A DNA stretch of 64,000 bases from Candidatus Tectomicrobia bacterium (GCA_016192135.1 JACPUR010000003.1:20543-84542), one strand, 5' to 3'; shown: positions 1 to 11,426, counted from the first letter of the stretch. Numbers and translations: made by a program. The notes: a model not told the origin generated them from the letters alone.

Positions 1-764
1 CGCTTCATCAGCGGAATCGTGAAGCTGCCGACCACCGCGGCGTTGGCGGCGCCGCTGCCGCTCACCAATCCGAGCGAGGCCGAGGCGAGCACCGCCGTCT
101 GCGTGACCAGCTGCCGCGACCGGCCGGCGAGCCGCCGCATCACCATGACCATCGCATTCTGCGCCTCGAAGCCGCTCGCGGTACCCGCCAGGAGCATGAA
201 AGCCGCGATCAGCGTCAGCGCGATCTGGGCGTAAAGCCCGTAGATGCCGGTGGCGAGCTCGACGGTGCTCGAGGTGACGACCCGGTAGAAGGTGGTCCCA
301 GGGTGCCAGAAGAAATCGATCGGGCTCAGGTACCCCCACATGGTGTAGGCGACCAGCACGACGTTCACCCAGAACAACTCGTTATGGCAGATCCGGGACA
401 GCTCCATCACCAGGAGGAAGACCAGCAGGCCCACGATGAAGTCCTGTGTGGTGTAGGATCCCTGCCGGTAGATCGCAATCTCCTCGTAGTCGAGAAAGAA
501 GTAAATGAAGGCATAAAGGCAGATGCCGACGTAGCACGCGACGATGGCGTTTTTCGTGGGGCCGGAAAGGGAAGGGTAGAGGCCGTTATCCCGGTGGAGA
601 ATCAGGATTTGCAGGATCAGCGCGATCGGCAAGAGGTAGGTGGCGAGCTCGCTCGGGCCGCCAAAGCCCGTGTAGAAGTACCAGATCAGCCAGACGAACA
701 TGATCAACGAGACGGCGAAGATCAGATTCTTGACGTTGGCGAGGCGCTTGATTCGCTCCATCGG
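1..764 (-). CDS. TRAP transporter permease, fused 4TM/12TM type (partial)
   Basis: This is the membrane component of a tripartite ATP-independent periplasmic transporter, coupling solute uptake to an ion gradient. The frame stays open from an ATG at 764 to the window edge, so the C-terminal part is missing. The translation starts MPMERIKRLANVKN and is strongly hydrophobic, with several membrane segments. Near the edge it reaches SGSGAANAAVVGSFTIPLMK, a typical glycine-rich motif of TRAP large permeases, so small and large permease domains appear fused as in TAXI-type systems. A second in-frame ATG lies at 758. It is downstream of, and co-directional with, the TAXI binding protein at 926-1966, which is probably its partner. 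The substrate cannot be told from sequence. Confidence 0.85.
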
Positions 765-857
765 CATGGCGGCGTCCTATCGCGAAGGGTATCCCTTGCT
801 TTTCGGGTTGCCGGGGCGGGGACTCATGGCGACCGGAAATCACCCTCCCGCCGGGGC

Positions 858-891
858 GGGGAGCCCGCGCCGGCCATGCGCGGGCCTCCCC
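858..891 (-). other. Intergenic GC-rich hairpin between TRAP binding protein and permease
   Basis: GGGGAGCCCGCGC (858-870) pairs with GCGCGGGCCTCCCC (878-891) around a short loop, apart from one unpaired base. It lies between the binding-protein stop (926) and the permease start (764) and has no U-tract. Such hairpins often stabilise the binding-protein message or lower read-through into the permease. That role is inferred from position. Confidence 0.5.
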
Positions 892-925
892 CCTGGCGAG
901 AATCAGGCGTTTCCGGATATTCCGC

Positions 926-1966
926 TTACTTGGCGATCTTCCACTTGTCGTTCCACGCCTTGTGCTCTTTCAGGAACTTGGCCATCCCGGCGTGCACGGG
1001 GATATGGGGATTGGCGTTGATTCCCTGCACCTGCATGCCCACGAAGTCGCGCGCCATCGGGGTGAAGCCCGGGTCCGCCTTCGCCAGCACCGCGCGCTGG
1101 TTGTAGAACGCGGAGAGCATCTTGTAGACGACGTCCTCCGGCATGTCTGGGCGCACGTTGTAGGCGAAGAGGATGGGCACGCCCAGGACCTTCGCCACGC
1201 CGACGTCCTTGCTGAAGGCCTGCTTCGGGTCGACCTCCGCGATGGCGAGGCCCGCCGCCTTCAGCTTCTCGACCTCGTTCGGGCAGGGGTTGATCAGCTT
1301 CACGTCCGTGCGCAGCTCTGTCTCGCGCCAGTAGGAGGCGAGCGAGCGGCCGGCGGTCGTGTAGGCGACGGCGCCGACGATCGTGCCGGCCTGGAACGCG
1401 TCCGACTGGGTCGCGGGGTCGATCTGCACGTGCTTGAACTGGTAGCCGAGCACCTTGTAGATGCGCTGGAAGTTCAGCCAGTTCATGAAGCCGGCGGTGG
1501 TGAAGAAGACCGGCTTGCCGCTGAAGTCGCCCCAGCACTTGTACTGGCCGGCCTTGGCGGCGGGGGCCGCCATGAACGACTCCATCGGGTAGGAGTACCA
1601 GGCGTGCACCAGCAAGCTCTTGGCCGGCTTGTAGTTCTTGAACCCGCCCTCGCGCGCGTAGAGCTGGGTCATTCCGACGTCGGCCGTGTAGCCGATCTCC
1701 GCCCCGCCATCCATCGCGGCCTTCATGGCGCCGGTGGTCGAGGGATACGGGTTGACGGTGATGGTGTACTGGCCGCCGAGCGCCTCCTCGAGCACCTTGA
1801 CCATCGAGGCCGCCACCTTGTAGCCGTAGGAGCCCGTGTTCGACGTGGCCCAGCGGATTGACTTTCGCTCCTGGGCGGAAGCCGGCCCGGCCGCCGAGGC
1901 CAGCGAGACGGCGGCCAGGGCCGCCAGGATCAGGCCAAATCGATGAATCCATCTCCTGTTTAACAT
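926..1966 (-). CDS. TAXI family TRAP transporter solute-binding protein
   Basis: This is the periplasmic solute receptor of a TRAP importer of the TAXI class. The start at 1966 (MLNRRWIHRFGL) is chosen because AGGAGAAG lies just upstream and a clear Sec signal peptide follows, with cleavage near ASAQE. The mature part begins IRWATSNTGSYGYKVA, followed by about 320 residues with the periodicity of TAXI proteins (for example GGQYTITVNPYPSTTGAM and EIGYTADVGMTQLYAREGG). Longer in-frame starts up to 2164 exist but would place arginine-rich sequence before the signal peptide. At 346 residues the length is normal for the family. The permease follows after 161 bp. The substrate is unknown; TAXI systems are often annotated for glutamate or other carboxylates, but this is not inferable here. 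Confidence 0.88.
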   Translation of the reverse strand: MLNRRWIHRFGLILAALAAVSLASAAGPASAQERKSIRWATSNTGSYGYKVAASMVKVLEEALGGQYTITVNPYPSTTGAMKAAMDGGAEIGYTADVGMTQLYAREGGFKNYKPAKSLLVHAWYSYPMESFMAAPAAKAGQYKCWGDFSGKPVFFTTAGFMNWLNFQRIYKVLGYQFKHVQIDPATQSDAFQAGTIVGAVAYTTAGRSLASYWRETELRTDVKLINPCPNEVEKLKAAGLAIAEVDPKQAFSKDVGVAKVLGVPILFAYNVRPDMPEDVVYKMLSAFYNQRAVLAKADPGFTPMARDFVGMQVQGINANPHIPVHAGMAKFLKEHKAWNDKWKIAK

Positions 1967-2210
1967 CAAGCTTCTCCTTGGTTCGGGTAGGACGGCTGCC
2001 GCGGACGTTCGTTCGCCCATCTGCCGGGAGGGCCAAAACCTTGAGATTTCGCGGATTATGAGACATCGGCTCCGTTTTCTCAACCCAGGATGGCTTCGTT
2101 CCGCCCGATTTTCCGCCCCCCCCGGCGCCAAGCGGGATACCCCCGAAATGCGCCGGCGGCGCACCGGGAGGGCCCCCGGCCTCCCCCGCGCGCGCCTTTT
2201 CGCCCCGGTG

Positions 2211-2219
2211 TGCTATAAC
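2211..2219 (+). promoter_or_regulatory. Candidate extended -10 promoter for the trp-leu run
   Basis: TGC-TATAAC matches the extended -10 pattern (TGn then a near-consensus hexamer). It lies 49 bp before the trpF ATG in an otherwise very GC-rich stretch. No good -35 element is visible at 17 bp. The 301-bp divergent space 1967-2267 must also hold the promoter of the minus-strand TAXI gene, which I could not place. I saw no trp leader peptide or attenuator. Confidence 0.4.
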
Positions 2220-2267
2220 TGGCCCCCTGCCCGCCGGGAAGATTGCCGCCCGGCGCGGGAGGAGGCT

Positions 2268-2912
2268 ATGATTCGGATCAAGATTTGCGGCGTCACCACC
2301 CCGGAGGATGCCCGCTTCGCCCTGGACTGCGGGGCGGACGCCCTGGGCCTGAACTTCGTGCCCGGCACCCCCCGATGCCTGGAGGCCGACGCCGCCCAAA
2401 AGCTGGCCGCTGCGCTGCCTCCCTTCGGCGTCCGGGTGGGCGTCTTCGTGAACGAGGATCCCCGGCGCATCGAGCAGATCGCCCGGAAGGCCGGGCTGGA
2501 CGCCGTCCAGCTCCACGGGGACGAGCCCCCCGGGGACTGCCACTGGCTCCAGGAGCGGGGCCTGCGGGTCATCCGGGCGCTGCGCGTCCGGGGGCCGGAG
2601 ACCCTGGCCGAGGCCGGGCGCTTCCCGGGCTGCGCCATCCTCCTGGACGCTTACGCCGAGGGGAAGCCAGGGGGGACGGGGAAGATTTTCGACTGGTCCC
2701 TGGCCCGGGAGCTGGCCGGGCGGCGCACCGTCATCCTCTCGGGCGGGCTCAGGCCCGAGAACGTGACCCAGGCCATCCAGGAGGTCCGCCCCTACGGGGT
2801 GGACGTGAGCAGCGGGGTGGAAGGAGACGCGCCCGGCCGGAAGGACCCGGAGCGGGTGCGCCGCTTCATCGAGAACGCGCGCGGGGTGTTCGCCGCGATG
2901 GGAGAGGCATGA
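2268..2912 (+). CDS. trpF: Phosphoribosylanthranilate isomerase
   Basis: It isomerises N-(5-phosphoribosyl)anthranilate to CdRP in tryptophan synthesis. The ATG at 2268 follows GGGAGGAGG at 2258-2266 and gives 214 residues, normal for the family. Visible signatures are [10 protein letters not shown] with the catalytic Cys7, [11 protein letters not shown], the QLHGDE strand, [20 protein letters not shown] with the expected catalytic Asp, and the phosphate-binding [11 protein letters not shown] and GVDVSSGVE. The upstream in-frame ATG at 2058 would add 70 arginine-rich residues and is rejected. The stop overlaps the trpB start, so the two are probably translationally coupled. trpC, trpD and trpE are not in the window. 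Confidence 0.97.
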   Translation: MIRIKICGVTTPEDARFALDCGADALGLNFVPGTPRCLEADAAQKLAAALPPFGVRVGVFVNEDPRRIEQIARKAGLDAVQLHGDEPPGDCHWLQERGLRVIRALRVRGPETLAEAGRFPGCAILLDAYAEGKPGGTGKIFDWSLARELAGRRTVILSGGLRPENVTQAIQEVRPYGVDVSSGVEGDAPGRKDPERVRRFIENARGVFAAMGEA

Positions 2913-4144
2913 TGGCCACGGCCCCGGCCGAGCCCAAGGGGCGCTTCGGGAAGTTCGGGGGGCAGTTCGTCCCCGAGACGCTGATGCCCGCCCTGGAGGA
3001 GCTGGAGGCGGCCTACGCGGAGGCGCGGAGCGATCCGGCCTTCCACGCGGAGCTCGCCTCGTACCTCAAGGTCTACGTCGGGCGCCCCACCCCGCTCTAC
3101 CACGCGGCCCGGCTCTCGGCGAGGCTCGGGACCCTCAAGGTCTATCTCAAGCGCGAGGACCTCTGCCACACCGGCGCCCACAAGATCAACAACACGCTCG
3201 CCCAGGCCCTGCTCGCGAGGCGGCTCGGCAAGCGGCGCCTCATCGCCGAGACGGGGGCGGGGCAGCACGGCGTGGCCACCGCCACGGCGGCGGCCCTCTT
3301 CGGGCTGGAGTGCGACGTCTACATGGGCGAGGAGGACGTGGCCCGCCAGGCCCTCAACGTCTTCCGGATGCGGCTCCTGGGCGCCCGCGTCATCCCGGTC
3401 ACCTCGGGGAGCCGCACCCTAAAGGACGCGACGAACGAGACACTGCGCGACTGGACGGCCTCGGTCCGCACCACCCACTACATCATCGGCTCGGTGGTGG
3501 GGCCGCATCCGTTTCCCACGATGATCCGCGACTTCCAGTCCGTCATCGGCCGCGAGGCGCGCGAGCAGGCGCAGGCCGCCGAGGGGCGCCTGCCCGACTG
3601 CTGCGTCGCCTGCGTGGGCGGGGGGAGCAACGCCATCGGCCTCTTCCATCCCTTCGTCGAGGATAGGGCCGTCCAGCTCATCGGGGTCGAGGCGGCGGGC
3701 CGGGGCATCGAGACGGGCGAGCACGGCGCCTCCCTCACGGCGGGGCGGCCGGGCGTTCTCCACGGCTGCCGGACCTTCCTCCTCTACGACGACGACGGCC
3801 AGATCATCCCCGCGCACTCGGTCTCGGCCGGGCTCGACTACCCCGGAGTGGGGCCAGAGCACGCCCATCTCAAGGACACGGGCCGGGCGCGCTACGTGGC
3901 GGTGGACGACCGCCAGGCGCTCCGGGCCTTCCGGGAGCTCGCCCGGCTCGAGGGCATCATCCCCGCCCTCGAGAGCGCCCACGCCATCGCCTACCTGGAA
4001 ACGCTGGCGAAGGAGGCGGGCGGCGGCGCCGCGAGGCCCAAGGTCGCCGTGGTGTGCCTCTCCGGCCGGGGGGACAAGGACGTGCAGCAGGCCGAGGGCC
4101 TGCTCCAGGAGATGCTCGACGAGCGGGCGGAGGGGCGGGGCTGA
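2912..4144 (+). CDS. trpB: Tryptophan synthase beta chain
   Basis: This PLP enzyme condenses indole with serine to make tryptophan as part of the alpha2-beta2 complex. Signatures are [21 protein letters not shown] at the N-terminus, the PLP lysine in GAHKINN (Lys91 from this start), the catalytic Glu in [12 protein letters not shown] and the phosphate-binding GGGSNAIG. At 410 residues it is full length. The start is ATGATG: the ATG at 2909 is too close to GGAGAGG (about 2901-2907), so the ATG at 2912 is preferred. Its first base is the last base of the trpF stop. Its own stop overlaps the trpA ATG. Confidence 0.97.
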   Translation: MATAPAEPKGRFGKFGGQFVPETLMPALEELEAAYAEARSDPAFHAELASYLKVYVGRPTPLYHAARLSARLGTLKVYLKREDLCHTGAHKINNTLAQALLARRLGKRRLIAETGAGQHGVATATAAALFGLECDVYMGEEDVARQALNVFRMRLLGARVIPVTSGSRTLKDATNETLRDWTASVRTTHYIIGSVVGPHPFPTMIRDFQSVIGREAREQAQAAEGRLPDCCVACVGGGSNAIGLFHPFVEDRAVQLIGVEAAGRGIETGEHGASLTAGRPGVLHGCRTFLLYDDDGQIIPAHSVSAGLDYPGVGPEHAHLKDTGRARYVAVDDRQALRAFRELARLEGIIPALESAHAIAYLETLAKEAGGGAARPKVAVVCLSGRGDKDVQQAEGLLQEMLDERAEGRG

Positions 4145-4992
4145 TGCAGAAATCCTCCCGGCTCGCCGCCTGCTTCGAGCGCCTGCGCGCGGAGGGAAGG
4201 GCGGGGCTTTTTCCCTTCGTGACGGCGGGGGACCCGGACCTCGCTTTCACCCGGAAGCTCCTCCCGGCCCTGGCCCGCGCCGGGGCGGACGGCTTCGAGC
4301 TCGGCGTCCCCTTCAGCGATCCCCTGGCGGACGGCCCGACCATCCAGCGCGCGAGCGCCCGGGCCCTGGAGGCCGGCACCCGGCTCAAGGACGTGCTCGC
4401 CCTCGTGGGGGACGCGCGGAGGGAGCTCCCGGAGGCCCCCATCGTCCTGATGACCTACTACAACCCGGTCATCGCCTTCGGGGAGAAGAACTTCGCCCGG
4501 GAGGCGGCGCGGGCGGGGGCGGACGGGGTGATCGTCCCGGACCTCCCGCCGGAGGAGGGCGGGCCGCTGCTCGAGGCGATGCGGGATTTCCCGCTGGACG
4601 CCGTGTTCATGCTCGCCCCGACGAGCGGCCGCTCGCGGGCCGAGATCGTGAACCGTGCGGGCAGCGGCTTCATCTATTATGTGGGGCAGATGGGAGTGAC
4701 CGGGGCGCGCGACAGCCTGGACGCCGGCCTCCGCGGGGCGCTGGAGGAACTGCGCCCCATCAAGAACCGGCCGGTGCTGGTGGGCTTCGGCATCAAGACC
4801 CCCGAGCAGGCGGCCGACGTGGGCGGGTACGCCGAGGGGGTGATCGTGGGCAGCGCCCTCATCGACGCGATGGAGAAGGAGGCGGGCCGGGCGGCGAAGA
4901 TTGAGGCCGCCTCCCGCTACATCGGCTCCCTTCGGAAGGCCCTGGAGCAATCGGCGGCGGCCCGCCCGGGCGGCGCCGGCCGGTCCTCCTGA
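4144..4992 (+). CDS. trpA: Tryptophan synthase alpha chain
   Basis: It cleaves indole-3-glycerol phosphate to indole, which is channelled to TrpB. The ATG at 4144 overlaps the trpB stop by one base and gives 282 residues. The catalytic pair is present: Glu52 in [10 protein letters not shown] and Asp63 in LADGPTIQ. The TIM-barrel strands [34 protein letters not shown] and [13 protein letters not shown] are typical of the family. A 26-bp gap separates it from leuC on the same strand. Confidence 0.97.
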   Translation: MQKSSRLAACFERLRAEGRAGLFPFVTAGDPDLAFTRKLLPALARAGADGFELGVPFSDPLADGPTIQRASARALEAGTRLKDVLALVGDARRELPEAPIVLMTYYNPVIAFGEKNFAREAARAGADGVIVPDLPPEEGGPLLEAMRDFPLDAVFMLAPTSGRSRAEIVNRAGSGFIYYVGQMGVTGARDSLDAGLRGALEELRPIKNRPVLVGFGIKTPEQAADVGGYAEGVIVGSALIDAMEKEAGRAAKIEAASRYIGSLRKALEQSAAARPGGAGRSS

Positions 4993-5018
4993 ACATCGAC
5001 GGACGAAAGGAACGGCGC

Positions 5019-6419
5019 ATGTCCGAGCGGACGCTCTACGACAAGGTGTGGGACAGCCATACGGTGGCCAAGCTGCCGACCGGCCAGGACCAGGTCTTCA
5101 TCGGGCTCCACCTCGTCCACGAGGTGACCACCCCCCAGGCCTTCGACATCCTGAAGGAGCGGGGGCTCAGGGTGGCCTTCCCGGAGCGCACGGTCGCCAC
5201 GGTGGACCACATCATCCCCACCCTCGTCCAGATCCGGCCCTTCGAGGACGCGCAGGCGGAGGAGATGTTCGCCGCCCTCGAGAAGAACGTGGACGAGAAC
5301 GGCATCCGCTTCCTCCACCTGGGCACCGGGCGGCAGGGCATCGTCCACGTCATCGGTCCCGAACTCGGGCTGAGCCAGCCGGGGATGACCATCGCCTGCG
5401 GGGACAGCCACACGAGCACCCACGGCGCCGTGGGCTCGCTCGGCTTCGGCATCGGCACGACCGAGGTGGCCCACGTGCTGGCCACGCAGACCCTCGCCCT
5501 GAGCCGGTTGAAGGTGCGCCGCATCAACGTGACGGGGGAGCTCAGGCCCGGCGTCTTCCCCAAGGACGTGATCCTGCGCATCATCCACGACCTCGGCATC
5601 AACGGCGGGCTCGGCCACGCCTACGAGTACGGCGGCGCCGTCTTCGACAAGATGACGATGGAGGGGCGCATGACCGTCTGCAACATGAGCATCGAGGGCG
5701 GCGCGCGCATCGGCTACGTGAACCCCGACGAAGCCACCCTCGCCTATCTGAAGGGCCGGGATTTCGCCCCCCAGGGGGAGGCCTTCGACAAGGCCGCGGC
5801 CTACTGGAAATCGGTGGCCTCCGAGAAGGACGCCGCCTACGACCACGTCTTCGACATCGAGGGGGAATCGATTGAGCCGATGGTGACCTGGGGCATCAAT
5901 CCCGGCCACTCGGTCGGCATCTCGGAGAAGCTCCCCAGGCTCTCGGACTTCGAGGGGGAGGACCGGCGCACGGCCGAGCAGGCCTATGCCTTCATGGGCC
6001 TCAAGGCGGGGGACGCCATCCAGGGCACCAAGATCGACGTGGCCTTCCTGGGCTCGTGCACCAACTCCCGGCTCACGGACCTCCGCGAGGGGGCGCGCAT
6101 CCTGAAGGGGAGGAAGGTGAACCCCAAGGTGAAGATGCTCGTCGTGCCGGGCTCCCAGAAGGTGAAGGAGCAGGCCGAGGCGGAGGGCCTCCACGCGATC
6201 TTCATGGAGGCCGGGGCCGAGTGGCGCGGGGCGGGGTGCTCCATGTGCCTGGGCATGAACCCGGACAAGCTCGTGGGCTCCGAGCGGAGCATCTCCTCCT
6301 CGAACCGCAACTTCATCGGCCGGCAGGGGAGCCCAAAGGGCCGCACCCACCTGGGCAGCCCGGCCATGGTGGCCGCCTCGGCCATCGAGGGCTGCCTCAC
6401 CGACCCGAGGGAGTTCTAG
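5019..6419 (+). CDS. leuC: 3-Isopropylmalate dehydratase large subunit
   Basis: With LeuD this aconitase-family enzyme interconverts 2- and 3-isopropylmalate in leucine synthesis. The ATG follows AAAGGAA with suitable spacing. The 466 residues contain the [4Fe-4S] ligands Cys347 (LGSCTNSR), Cys407 and Cys410 ([11 protein letters not shown]), plus [12 protein letters not shown] and [14 protein letters not shown]. The N-terminal [12 protein letters not shown] is typical of bacterial two-subunit LeuC. The stop lies two bases before the leuD ATG. leuA is not in the window. Confidence 0.96.
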   Translation: MSERTLYDKVWDSHTVAKLPTGQDQVFIGLHLVHEVTTPQAFDILKERGLRVAFPERTVATVDHIIPTLVQIRPFEDAQAEEMFAALEKNVDENGIRFLHLGTGRQGIVHVIGPELGLSQPGMTIACGDSHTSTHGAVGSLGFGIGTTEVAHVLATQTLALSRLKVRRINVTGELRPGVFPKDVILRIIHDLGINGGLGHAYEYGGAVFDKMTMEGRMTVCNMSIEGGARIGYVNPDEATLAYLKGRDFAPQGEAFDKAAAYWKSVASEKDAAYDHVFDIEGESIEPMVTWGINPGHSVGISEKLPRLSDFEGEDRRTAEQAYAFMGLKAGDAIQGTKIDVAFLGSCTNSRLTDLREGARILKGRKVNPKVKMLVVPGSQKVKEQAEAEGLHAIFMEAGAEWRGAGCSMCLGMNPDKLVGSERSISSSNRNFIGRQGSPKGRTHLGSPAMVAASAIEGCLTDPREF

Positions 6420-6421
6420 CC

Positions 6422-7060
6422 ATGGGCGCGGAGAAGGGCACCGTCATCCGCCAGATCCGGGGGAAGGCCATCCCCCTGCCGGGGGACGACATCGACACCG
6501 ACCGCATCACCCCGGCACGGTTCCTGAAGGCCATCACCTTCACCGGCATCGAGAAGGCCCTCTTCTGCGACGAGCGGGAGCTCACGCCCGACCACCCTAT
6601 CGACAACCTGGCCCACCGGGGCGCCCGGCTCATGTTCGTGGGCAAGAACTTCGGCTCGGGCTCCTCCCGCGAGAGCGCCCCCCAGGCCATCCAGCGCTTC
6701 GGCATCCAGGCCCTCGTCGGGGTGTCCTTCGCGGAAATATTCGCGGGCAACTCCTTCGCCATCGGGATGCCCCTGGCGACCGCCTCGGCGGAGAACGCCG
6801 CCCGCCTCATCGCCCACGCCCAAAGGCACCCCCAGACGGAGTTCGTCCTGGACCTCGAGAAGCTCACGGTGAGCTTCGGCGGCGAGAGCCTGCCGGTCGA
6901 GATGCAGGAGAACCGGCGCAGGTCCTTCCTGGCCGGCACCTGGGACATGCTCACCAACCTGGAGGCCAACCTGCCCAGGGTGCGGGAGGTGGCCTCTGGG
7001 CTTCCCTACATGGCCGGATTCACCATCGGCGAGAGAGGCGATCGCGTTGGGCGCGTATAA
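6422..7060 (+). CDS. leuD: 3-Isopropylmalate dehydratase small subunit
   Basis: This is the swivel-domain partner of LeuC. The ATG at 6422 comes two bases after the leuC stop. The 212-residue product shows GDDIDTDRITPARFLK near the N-terminus and FVGKNFGSGSSRESAP, the conserved substrate-binding loop, then FAEIFAGNSFAIGMPLA. Its last 14 bases overlap the leuB start region, so leuD and leuB are probably translationally coupled. Confidence 0.95.
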   Translation: MGAEKGTVIRQIRGKAIPLPGDDIDTDRITPARFLKAITFTGIEKALFCDERELTPDHPIDNLAHRGARLMFVGKNFGSGSSRESAPQAIQRFGIQALVGVSFAEIFAGNSFAIGMPLATASAENAARLIAHAQRHPQTEFVLDLEKLTVSFGGESLPVEMQENRRRSFLAGTWDMLTNLEANLPRVREVASGLPYMAGFTIGERGDRVGRV

Positions 7061-8135
7061 TATCGCGGTCCTTCCCGGGGACGGCATCGGGCGGGAGGTG
7101 ACGGTCCAGGCGCGCAAGGTGCTCGAGGCGGCGGGCCGGAGGTTCGGGGTTTCGTTCCGGTTCGAGGAGGCCCTGTGCGGCGGGGCGGCCTGCGACGCCG
7201 TGGGGGAGCCCCTACCCCGGAAGACCCTGGACCTCTGCCGGGCGAGCGACGCGGGGCTCTTCGGCGCCGTGGGCGGGCCCAAGTGGGACAATCTGCCCAA
7301 GGAGAAGCGGCCCGAGCAGGCCATCCTGGGGCTCAGGAAGAACCTCAACCTCTTCGCCAACCTGCGCCCCGCCAAGATGTTCGACCCGCTGGTGGACGCC
7401 TCCTCGCTCAAGCCCCAGTTCGTGAAGGGGCTGGACCTCCTCGTGGTGCGCGAGGGAGTGGGGGACATCTACTTCGGCCAGCCGCGGGGCATCGAGAGGC
7501 TCCCGAACGGGGACGAGCGCGCGGTGGACACCATGGTCTACACCACCCCCGAGATCCGCCGCATCGTGAAGACGGCCTGCGAGCTGGCCCGGGTGCGCCG
7601 CAAGCGGGTGTGCTCGGTGGACAAGGAGAACGTCCTCGACAACAGCCGCCTGTGGCGCCGGGTGGCCTCGGAGGTGGGGAAGGACTACCCCGACGTCGAG
7701 CTCTCCCACATGTACGTGGACAACGCTTCGATGCAGCTCATCCGCAACCCCCTGCACTTCGACGTCATCGTGACGGGGAACATGTTCGGGGACATCCTGA
7801 GTGACGCCGCCTCCATGCTCACCGGCTCCATCGGCATGCTGGCCTCGGCCAACCTGAACGAGACGGGCTTCGGCCTCTATGAGCCGGTGCACGGCACCGC
7901 GCCGGACATCGCCGGGCAGGACAAGGCCAACCCCATCGCCGCCGTCATGTCGACGGCCATGCTCTGCCGGTATACCCTCAAGCGGCCCGACATGGCGGAC
8001 GCCATCGAGGCCGCGGTGGGCGGGGTGCTGGCGGAGGGCTGCCGCACCCCGGACATCTACACCCCGGGCGCCCGGGCGGTGGGCTGCAACGAAATGGGCG
8101 AGTTGATCGCGAAGCGAGTGGGAGGAAGCAAGTGA
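7047..8135 (+). CDS. leuB: 3-Isopropylmalate dehydrogenase
   Basis: It performs the NAD-dependent oxidative decarboxylation of 3-isopropylmalate. The start is a TTG at 7047 inside leuD, preceded by GAGAGAGG (7031-7038). It directly gives GAYNIAVLPGDGIGREV, the conserved N-terminus, and there is no alternative ATG. The 362 residues include AVGGPKWDNLP, LRKNLNLFANLRPAK, the Tyr in REGVGDIYFGQPRG, SVDKENVLDNSRLWRR, and DILSDAASMLTGSIGMLASA with the metal-binding aspartates. It is full length. The stop overlaps the asd ATG. Confidence 0.96.
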   Translation: MGAYNIAVLPGDGIGREVTVQARKVLEAAGRRFGVSFRFEEALCGGAACDAVGEPLPRKTLDLCRASDAGLFGAVGGPKWDNLPKEKRPEQAILGLRKNLNLFANLRPAKMFDPLVDASSLKPQFVKGLDLLVVREGVGDIYFGQPRGIERLPNGDERAVDTMVYTTPEIRRIVKTACELARVRRKRVCSVDKENVLDNSRLWRRVASEVGKDYPDVELSHMYVDNASMQLIRNPLHFDVIVTGNMFGDILSDAASMLTGSIGMLASANLNETGFGLYEPVHGTAPDIAGQDKANPIAAVMSTAMLCRYTLKRPDMADAIEAAVGGVLAEGCRTPDIYTPGARAVGCNEMGELIAKRVGGSK

Positions 8136-9160
8136 TGGGCCTGCGGGTGGCCGTGGCCGGCGCGACCGGCGCGGTCGGAAGAGAAATGCTCCGGATCCTC
8201 GAAGAGCGGGCTTTCCCGGCCCGGGAGGTCGTCGCCCTGGCGAGCGCGCGGAGCGAGGGGAAGACGCTCCCCTATAAGGGCGGGGATCTCAGGGTGCGGC
8301 GCCTGACGCACGACGCCTTCGAGGGGATAGACCTCGCCCTCTTCTCGGCGGGGGCCTCGCGCTCCCTGGAGTTCGCTCCCTCGGCCGTGAAAGCGGGCGC
8401 GGTGGTGGTGGATAACTCCAGCGCCTTCCGGATGGACCCGGGCACCCCCCTCGTGGTGCCCGAGGTGAACCCGGACGCCCTGCGGGCCCACAAGGGCATC
8501 ATCGCCAACCCCAACTGCTCGACCATCCAGATGGTGGCGGCCCTCAAGCCCCTCCACGACGCGGCGCGCATCAAGCGCGTGGTGGTGAGTACCTACCAGG
8601 CGGTGAGCGGGGCGGGCCAGGCGGCCGTGGACGAACTCGAGCGCCAGGTCGAGGCCCGGGCGCGGGGAGGAGAGTCCAGGCCCGTCAAGTTCGCCCACAC
8701 CATCGCCTTCAACTGCCTGCCCCAGATCGACGTCTTCCTCGAGGCCGGGGACACCAAGGAAGAGCGCAAGATGGTGGACGAGACGCGGAAGATCATGGGC
8801 CTCCCGGACCTCCCCGTGAGCGCCACCTGCGTCCGCGTGCCCGTCTTCAACGCACACTCCGAGTCGGTGAACGTAGAGTTCGAGCAGCCCATCACCCCCG
8901 AGAAGGCCCGGGAGCTCCTCTCGCGCGCCCCGGGGGTCGAGGTGGTGGACGAGACGGGGAAGTCCGCCTATCCCATGCCCATCCATGCCTCGGGCGAGGA
9001 CCCGGTGTACGTGGGCCGCATCCGGCGCGATCCCTCCGCCCCGAACGCCCTGAACCTCTGGATCGTGGCGGACAACCTCCGCAAGGGCGCCGCCCTGAAC
9101 GCGGTGCAGATCGGGGAGCTCCTGCTGGCGAAGGGCCTCCTCCGGGTGAAGGCGGCTTGA
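8135..9160 (+). CDS. asd: Aspartate-semialdehyde dehydrogenase
   Basis: It reduces aspartyl phosphate to aspartate semialdehyde, the branch point to lysine/diaminopimelate, threonine and methionine. The start is the ATG at 8135 after GGAGGAAG (8121-8128). A GTG three bases earlier is a weaker option. The 341-residue protein has the Rossmann motif VAVAGATGAVGREML, the active-site Cys128 in IIANPNCSTIQM, and YQAVSGAGQAAVDEL. Joining asd to leuB by a one-base overlap couples two branches of amino-acid synthesis in one transcription unit. Confidence 0.96.
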   Translation: MGLRVAVAGATGAVGREMLRILEERAFPAREVVALASARSEGKTLPYKGGDLRVRRLTHDAFEGIDLALFSAGASRSLEFAPSAVKAGAVVVDNSSAFRMDPGTPLVVPEVNPDALRAHKGIIANPNCSTIQMVAALKPLHDAARIKRVVVSTYQAVSGAGQAAVDELERQVEARARGGESRPVKFAHTIAFNCLPQIDVFLEAGDTKEERKMVDETRKIMGLPDLPVSATCVRVPVFNAHSESVNVEFEQPITPEKARELLSRAPGVEVVDETGKSAYPMPIHASGEDPVYVGRIRRDPSAPNALNLWIVADNLRKGAALNAVQIGELLLAKGLLRVKAA

Positions 9161-9194
9161 GCCGCCGCTGGCGGTCCGGGGAGGATTCCGGGGC

Positions 9195-10045
<851 letters not shown>

Positions 10046-10049
<4 letters not shown>

Positions 10050-11332
10050 CCGCACGGCCGAAGTCCGAAGCCCTCTTCCAGGCGGCCCAGAAGCGCATCC
10101 CCGGCGGGGTGGACAGCCCCGTGCGCGCCTTCCGCGGGGTGGGCGGCACCCCTTTCTTCGTGGAACGGGGGAAGGGCAGCCGAATCTGGGACGCGGACGG
10201 CAACGCCTACATCGACTACGTCCTATCCTGGGGGCCGCTCATCCTGGGGCACGCCCACCCGCGCGTGGTGGAGGCCCTGCGCGAGGCCGCCGCCCGGGGG
10301 ACGAGCTACGGAGCCCCCACGGCGCTGGAGACCGAGCTGGCCGGGTTGACCCAGGCGGCCTACCCCTCGATGGAGATGCTCCGCTTCGTGAACTCGGGGA
10401 CCGAGGCCACCATGTCGGCCATCCGGCTGGCGCGGGGGTTCACCGGGCGGGACGCCATCGTCAAGTTCGAGGGCTGCTACCACGGCCACGCCGACGGTCT
10501 CCTGGTCAAGGCGGGGAGCGGGGGCGCGACCCTCGGCGTGCCGGACAGCGCCGGGGTGCCGGCCGATTACGCCCGCAACACGTTGACCCTCGCCTACAAC
10601 GACACCGGGGCCGTGGAGGAAATCTTCGAGGTGATGGGCGGGAAAATCGCGGCCGTCATCGTGGAGCCGGTGGCGGGGAATATGGGCCTCGTGCCCCCCC
10701 GGCCGGGCTTTTTGGAGGCCCTGCGGCGGGAGACGGAGAAGGCGGGCGCCCTGCTCATCTTCGACGAGGTGATGAGCGGCTTCCGGGTGGCCTGGGGCGG
10801 CGCCCAGGCTCGCTTCGGCGTCCGGCCCGACCTCACTACCCTGGGCAAGGTGATCGGGGGGGGGCTCCCCGTCGGGGCCTTCGGCGGCCGGCGGGAGGTC
10901 ATGGAGCGCCTGGCCCCCTTGGGCCCGGTGTACCAGGCGGGGACGCTCTCGGGGAACCCCCTCGCCATGACGGCCGGCATCGAGACCCTGCGGGTGATGA
11001 AGGAGGAGGGGCTGCCCGAGGCCCTAGAGGGCCGGACGGCCCGGCTGGCGGAGGGGATGCTGGCCGCCGCCCGGGAGGCCGGGATCCCCGCCTGGGGCGC
11101 CCACTGCGGCACCATGTTCTGCCTGTTCTTTCAGGAAGGGCCGGTGTACAATTTCGCCGACGCCAAGCGGTCGGATACGAAAGCGTACGGGAGGTTCTTC
11201 CACGCGATGCTGGAGCGCGGGGTGGCCCTGGCTCCGAGCCAGTTCGAGGTGGGTTTCCTCTCGAGCGCGCACCAGGAGGCGGACGTGGAGGCCACCCTGG
11301 CCGCGGCGCGGGAGGCCTTCGCCTCCCTCTAG
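10046..11332 (+). CDS. hemL: Glutamate-1-semialdehyde 2,1-aminomutase
   Basis: This PLP-dependent enzyme makes 5-aminolevulinate for tetrapyrroles by the C5 pathway. The ATG at 10046 overlaps the mtnP stop and gives 428 residues. Signatures are [62 protein letters not shown] and the Schiff-base Lys268 in [15 protein letters not shown]. Heme made through this route could serve the cytochrome c encoded further on (22728-23156), although that link is only inference. Confidence 0.97.
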
Positions 11333-11380
11333 GCATCGGCTGTAGGGCTCGAATCCGCCCGCCCGGGCGGGAGGACAAGG

Positions 11381-11420
11381 CGCTGACCCTTCGACAAGCC
11401 CAGGTTCACGGCGAGCGGGC
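11381..11420. repeat. Fragment of a CTTCGACAAGC-type intergenic repeat
   Basis: CGCTGACCCTTCGACAAGCC followed by caggttcacggcgagcggg looks like one arm of a widespread dispersed bacterial repeat of the 'cttcgacaagctcagg' kind. Similar GAGCTTGTCGCTGAGCTTGT text occurs at 44622-44643. Only one arm is visible here, just upstream of the ftsB-like start. Confidence 0.4.
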
Positions 11421-11426
11421 CGAACC

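Noticed and set aside
2047..2267. trp attenuator or leader peptide
   Set aside because: No short Trp-rich frame and no alternative hairpins with a U-tract were found.
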